Part shown: positions 60,201-64,000 of the stretch, one piece after another
Numbering within the stretch: the stretch's first letter is position 1
How the letters are laid out: every line of letters begins with the position of its first letter
Source of the DNA: Tamarix chinensis
Taxonomy: Eukaryota > Streptophyta > Magnoliopsida > Caryophyllales > Tamaricaceae
Length of the DNA stretch: 64,000 nt
NCBI GenBank assembly: GCA_030549775.1
Contig: CM060171.1
Span: forward strand, 139,842,859-139,906,858
Direction of reading: 5' to 3'
Translations under genes and position numbers: made by a program
Notes under the pieces: model-generated
The model's input: the letters and a program-made list of their open reading frames with translations, nothing else
Told to the model about the DNA's origin: nothing
Databases searched by the model: none

Positions 60201-60805
60201 CCACTATTATAGCCGGTGGACCGGAAATCAACACTCAGGACAGAACGCCTCTGACCACTATTATAGCCGGTGGACCGGAATCAACACCCAGGGCAGATCG
60301 CCACTGGCCACTATTCTAACCGGTGGACCGGACTGGCCCCGACTTACATGGTGTTCTGCTGTAAGTACTTATTATTTTTCCATGGGTTACTTCATTCACA
60401 TTCATTCAAAGAATTCTTCATTAATCCATGTGAGCGCGGGAGCCCCACTATTATAGCCGGTGGACCGGAAATAAACACACAAGACAGAATGCCTCTGACC
60501 ACTATTATAGCCGGTGGACCGAAATCAACACCCAGGGCAGATCGCCACTGGCCACTATTCTAACCGGTGGACCGGACTGGCCCCGACTCACATGGTGTTT
60601 CACTGTAAGTACTTAGTATTTTCCCAGTGGATTAACTTATTCGTTTGGGTCTGTCGAGCCCAATTCCCCCACTATTATAGCCGGTGGACCGGAATAAACA
60701 CTCAGGGCAGAACGCCTCTGACCACTATTATAGCCGGTGGACTTGAAATAAACACCCAGGGAAAAACGCCTCTGGCCACTATTCTAACCGGTGGACCGGA
60801 CTGGG
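60201..60805 (-). repeat. Higher-order CCGGTGGACCGG array
   Basis: Nine units of 53-54 bases in three blocks (first cores at 60213, 60457 and 60681; block spacing 244 and 224). Each unit has CCACTATTMTA followed by CCGGTGGACCGG, an interrupted palindrome (CCGGT-GG-ACCGG). Two cores are damaged (near 60511 and 60733). The first two blocks end in a GTGTT-C word and CTGTAAGTACTTA. Confidence 0.9.
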
Positions 60806-61199
60806 TCGGGCTCATCAGTCTTTCGATTTACATAATTAATGTCTTATTCGTGTCTTATTGAATCACACAACACCTCTGACATGCATAAATCATTCTCTTT
60901 ATACTGTACTCATCACAACTAATAAAATCCCACATACATAACTACCCTTCAATCAATAGATACACATGATAACACCGAACAACTCTAAGCAGCCATAACC
61001 AACCCTAGTTGTCCACACCAACCGTGGTTAGCCACTCTTATCCCTATTTTACCATAACCACCATACTTAGCCATCCCAAACCTTAATTGTCCTCAATAAT
61101 CACGATTAGTTACTCCAACCCTACTTAATCACAACACCCCAGAGTTAATCACTCCAAACCCTAATCCCGTACAATCGTTAACTCCCATGCAAAACCCTA

Positions 61200-61960
61200 A
61201 CTCCACCACGCAACCATAAGGCCACCATACCAACATTAATACCACCATGCAAACCATAACACCACCAAGAAAACCCTAATACCACCATAAGCCATTAATA
61301 CCACTATGCAACCATTAATACCACCATACAAACCATAACACCACCATGCAAACCCTAATACCACCATAAGCCATTAATACCACCATACGAACATTTATAC
61401 CACCATACAAACCCTAATACCACCATAAGCCATTAATACCACTATGCAATCATCAATACCCCCATACGAACCCTAATACCACCATGCAAACCCTAATACC
61501 ACCATACAACATTAATACCTCCATGAAATCATAAATACCACCATACAAACCCTAATACCACCATACAACATTAATACCTCCATAAAATCATAAATACCAC
61601 CATACAAACATTAATACCTCCATAAAATCATAAATACCACCATACAACATTAATACCTCCATAAAATCATAAATACCACCATACAAACATTAATACCTCC
61701 ATAAAATCATAAATACCACCATACAATACATTAATACCTCCATGAAATCATAAATACCACCATACAAACCCTAATACCACCATACAACATTAATACCTCC
61801 ATAAAATCATAAATACCACCATACAAACATTAATACCTCCATAAAATCATAAATACCACCATACAAACCCGAATACCACCATAAGCCATTAACACCACTA
61901 TGCAATCATTAGTACCACCATACGAACGTTTATGCCACCATACAAACCCTAATCCCACCA
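61200..61960 (-). repeat. Telo-box-rich minisatellite
   Basis: Basic unit near 20 bases (ATACCACCATACAAACCCTA), arranged in the centre (61500-61860) as a 40-base higher unit with ATTAATACCTCCATAAAATC. AAACCCTAA, the plant telo-box, recurs at least seven times. The equivalent stretch in the LTR at 37123 is 38500-39175. Confidence 0.85.
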
Positions 61961-62238
61961 TACAAACTTCAAGACTCCCATGATGGTTCCCAACTCATAT
62001 TACCATTTATCCTAACATGCATGTCCTAGTGGGCCATAACATATTACATCATAAACATCATACATATAAAGGTCATGCTCATGTCACGGAAGCACATACA
62101 ACATACCTCAATCTCCAAGCTGCGCTACACATAAGACAAGTTATACACAAATCATATAACACATGGCATAGCATGACATACACAACATTCAACACATCCA
62201 CGTCACACATAGCACAAGGCCATTAGCTTCGTCCTTAC

Positions 62239-62300
62239 CTAAGGCGATGCCGGGCTTGGAGCACGCTCCTCTAACTCCTTAGGGCTTTGGTCAGGGTTAC
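62239..62300 (-). other. Splice-flanked conserved segment, copy 3
   Basis: 62 nt on the minus strand, preceded by CCCCTTTTATAG and followed by GTAAGGACG. It contains GCCCTAAGGAGTTAGAGG and GCGTGCTCCAAGCCC. Confidence 0.45.
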
Positions 62301-62552
62301 CTATAAAAGGGGAAAATGCTAAGTATTAGTTTCCCTTATAATTACTATCAATCCTCATTCTAGTTTAAGGTTAGGGTTTTTATTACTAAAAAGGGTTTTA
62401 TACAAAAACTAGGGTTTTTACTTTAGAATTAGTATACTAAATATTAGTAGTCAAAATATAGTTATTTATGATACTTATTGTTACCCTTATTTTATTGAGC
62501 CCATTAGTTCCATTCTTATAATACTAGTGTTCACTAGTCATAGTAAAATAGT

Positions 62553-62553
62553 G

Positions 62554-62596
<43 letters not shown>

Positions 62597-63066
62597 GACT
62601 ACTAATAATGATACTTATGTTTCATGTAATAGAACTCTAGCGTTTTTAAGATTAAGTCCAACAATGGTGTTAGGTTTGAAATAATAATATTATAAGGTCA
62701 CAATATTACAAGTAAACTATTCTTAAGGGTGATAATGATAATAGTAATAATACTAATAATAACGATAATAATAATAATACTCCTAGTAGTAATGGTTATA
62801 ACAATAATACAACTAAGTAAGGTTAAGTAGTAATAATAATAACCCTAGTAAGGATAATAGAGATAATTATAATAAAAATGTTAATACTAATAATTATAAG
62901 AATAGAACCAAAGTTAAGTATAATACAAGTTAGGGTTTAAAAGGGATGTTAGTATTAGTAAGAAAATAATACATTAATAATAGAGACAATAATAATGGTA
63001 ATAATGAAAATAATAATAATAATCATAATAATAATTATAGTAATAATAAAAGTAATAACAATAATG

Positions 63067-63097
<31 letters not shown>

Positions 63098-63098
63098 G
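62553..63098. repeat. (TAA)n-rich tract in the LTR
   Basis: Pure ATA runs at 62553-62597 and 63068-63098, with interrupted AAT-rich sequence between. The solo LTR at 37123 has the same kind of tract at 39685-40320, including an AAT/ATT palindrome at 40084-40120. Confidence 0.85.
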
Positions 63099-63790
63099 TA
63101 TATTAGTATCAATATTAGTAGAAAATAGTAGCAATTATATAAAAGGGTATTAGGGTTTGGATGAGTGGAGAACCACCTAGGGTCGGTGGTGGTCCGGCGG
63201 CGGCGCGTGGCGGCGACGGCGGCGGTGGTGGAGGAGGATGAGAAGGGAAAAGATCAAGGTGGAGGTTAGATGGGGGAAAGGAAAGGAAAGTTAAGTGTGG
63301 GGGAGGAGACAGCAGGGAGAGGGGAGTGGAATGAGGGTGGTGGCGTGAGAAAGGAGGCGGCGCGCGGTGGTGGACGCGGCGGCCGAAGGTGGAAGAAGGT
63401 GGTGGGAGATGGTGGAGGTTGGTGGAGAAGGAGGTAGGGGGTAAGGATGGTATGGGCAGATAAGGGAGGACCTTCCGGTTATTTTGGGAGGTGGCAGGGT
63501 GGCTGGTAGCGGCGGAGGAGGCGGCAGAAGGTGGCGCAAGGCGGCGACGGGCTGGAAGGGGCTGCTCGGGGTGGCGATTTTGCACGGCCTGAGGTGGCTC
63601 GCGCAAGGTAAATCGAGGGCTGAGGAGGACTTGGTTAGGTGGAGGGTGGTGCAAGGTGGGGTTTTGGGCGGCTTTCGACCGGCAGCGTTGGGGGACGGCG
63701 GCGGTCGACGCGTCTGATGGGGCGGCAGCGAGAGGGAGCAAACCCAGGGTTTCGGGGTTCCAAATCCCGAACCCAGGTGATCAATGGGGG

Positions 63791-63798
63791 TATTTATA
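63791..63798 (-). promoter_or_regulatory. Probable TATA box of the 3'-most LTR
   Basis: The minus strand reads CTACCTATAAATACCC. The same CCGCCCCATCAGACGC word occurs 70 or so bases downstream (63711-63726), confirming equivalence with the LTR at 37123-41925. Confidence 0.6.
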
Positions 63799-64000
63799 GG
63801 TAGGGTGGTAGGGAAAGGCCAGGGGAAGAAGAAAAAAGGGTGTGGGCGCCAGGCTGGCCGGCAGGCGTCAGCTGCCATGGCAGGTTAGGTCGGGAGGGGG
63901 AGAAAGAGGAAAGAAGGTGGGCACGCGGGGAGGGAGCTGCAGGGATTGTTGGGGTCGAAAATAGGAAAGAAAATGACAGGGAAGGGCAAGGGAGGACGGT

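Larger units (their letters stand above)
59515..64000 (-). mobile_element. Long LTR inserted in integrase relic, runs off the window
   Basis: It starts TGTAACACCCCCAAATTTAC at 59515 and is still running at 64000, so it is at least 4.5 kb. It is homologous throughout to the solo LTR at 37123-41925: CTTAGTACCAGACCGGTTC near 59617, GGATTGCCTACTCACTCAA (59870), GGTAGTATCAGTACGGGTCC, three CCGGTGGACCGG blocks, minisatellite, splice-flanked segment, TAA-rich tract, GC-rich leader (63160-63780) and TATA box. The bases before it are TAAAA; a matching TAAAA beyond the window would show a complete insertion. Pro-rich open stretches on the minus strand (63115-63878) come from the GC-rich leader and are unlikely to encode protein. 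Confidence 0.8.

Noticed and set aside
60190..60861. Repetitive open frames with a Y-Y-S-R-W-T-G peptide repeat
   Set aside because: The peptide repeat is the translation of the 54-base palindromic DNA array (54 is a multiple of 3); the array is antisense to the LTR and appears eroded in other copies.
61200..61960. Possible CRISPR-like or telomeric array
   Set aside because: The units vary, have no unique spacers, and the genome is a plant. Telomere-like motifs occur within a longer LTR minisatellite and do not form a telomere.
63115..63878. Two Pro/Ala-rich minus-strand open frames of about 200 codons
   Set aside because: Same position relative to the TATA box as the leader of the other LTR copies, low complexity, two frames open at once. 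GC bias explains them.

Overview
This window is flowering-plant nuclear DNA. The reasons are a split gene of a plant-specific membrane transporter family, a plant organellar pentatricopeptide-repeat (PPR) gene, a plant F-box gene, a broken copy of the phenylpropanoid P450 CYP73A, and a background of decayed Ty3/gypsy and Ty1/copia retrotransposons. The DNA is AT-rich with many (TA)n and (TAA)n tracts. I cannot name the species. Coding GC is moderate, so it does not look like a grass.

Only three genes look largely intact. (1) A WAT1/EamA-type (nodulin-MtN21) transporter on the minus strand, 9781-13248. Its six exons join in phase to 377 codons, closest in memory to Arabidopsis At5g47470. (2) A PLS-class PPR protein with an E domain on the plus strand, 28102-29649, closest in memory to At5g47460. 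Its N-terminal end is frame-shifted and its 3' end is tandemly duplicated. (3) A single-exon F-box gene on the minus strand, 54517-55917, with an in-frame stop 26 codons after the only upstream ATG. Genes 1 and 2 have consecutive Arabidopsis locus numbers, so they probably form an old conserved gene pair, here spread about 15 kb apart by repeats. Gene relics are a CYP73A (cinnamate 4-hydroxylase) C-terminal fragment at 16.2-16.9 kb and a receptor-kinase fragment at 18.4-18.6 kb.

The rest is mostly nested retroelements. 0-0.5 kb: gypsy gag relic. 3.3-4.0 kb: two LTR-like repeats. 4.7-8.2 kb: solo LTR with target-site duplication (TSD) CTTGG. 20.4-24.1 kb: gag-only gypsy relic on the minus strand with one full LTR, polypurine tract and primer-binding site. 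30.0-34.3 kb: old gag-only element with two 0.9-1 kb LTRs. 34.3-42.5 kb: minus-strand gypsy element whose gag is split by a 4.8 kb solo LTR (37123-41925, TSD GTTAG). 42.5-50.5 kb: a pile of related LTRs, one of them pierced by an oppositely oriented 3.6 kb solo LTR (45358-48959). 50.6-54.0 kb: copia relic. 57.9-59.5 kb: gypsy integrase relic, cut by another long LTR that runs to the window end.

The most unusual signal is inside this family of very long LTRs (3.4-4.8 kb). Behind a TATA box, three copies share (a) a 60-66 nt segment bounded by AG and GTAAGG splice signals, (b) a higher-order array built around the interrupted palindrome CCGGT-GG-ACCGG, and, in two copies, (c) a minisatellite rich in the telo-box AAACCCTAA. 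This suggests a long, probably spliced, structured leader RNA. That is inference from sequence only.
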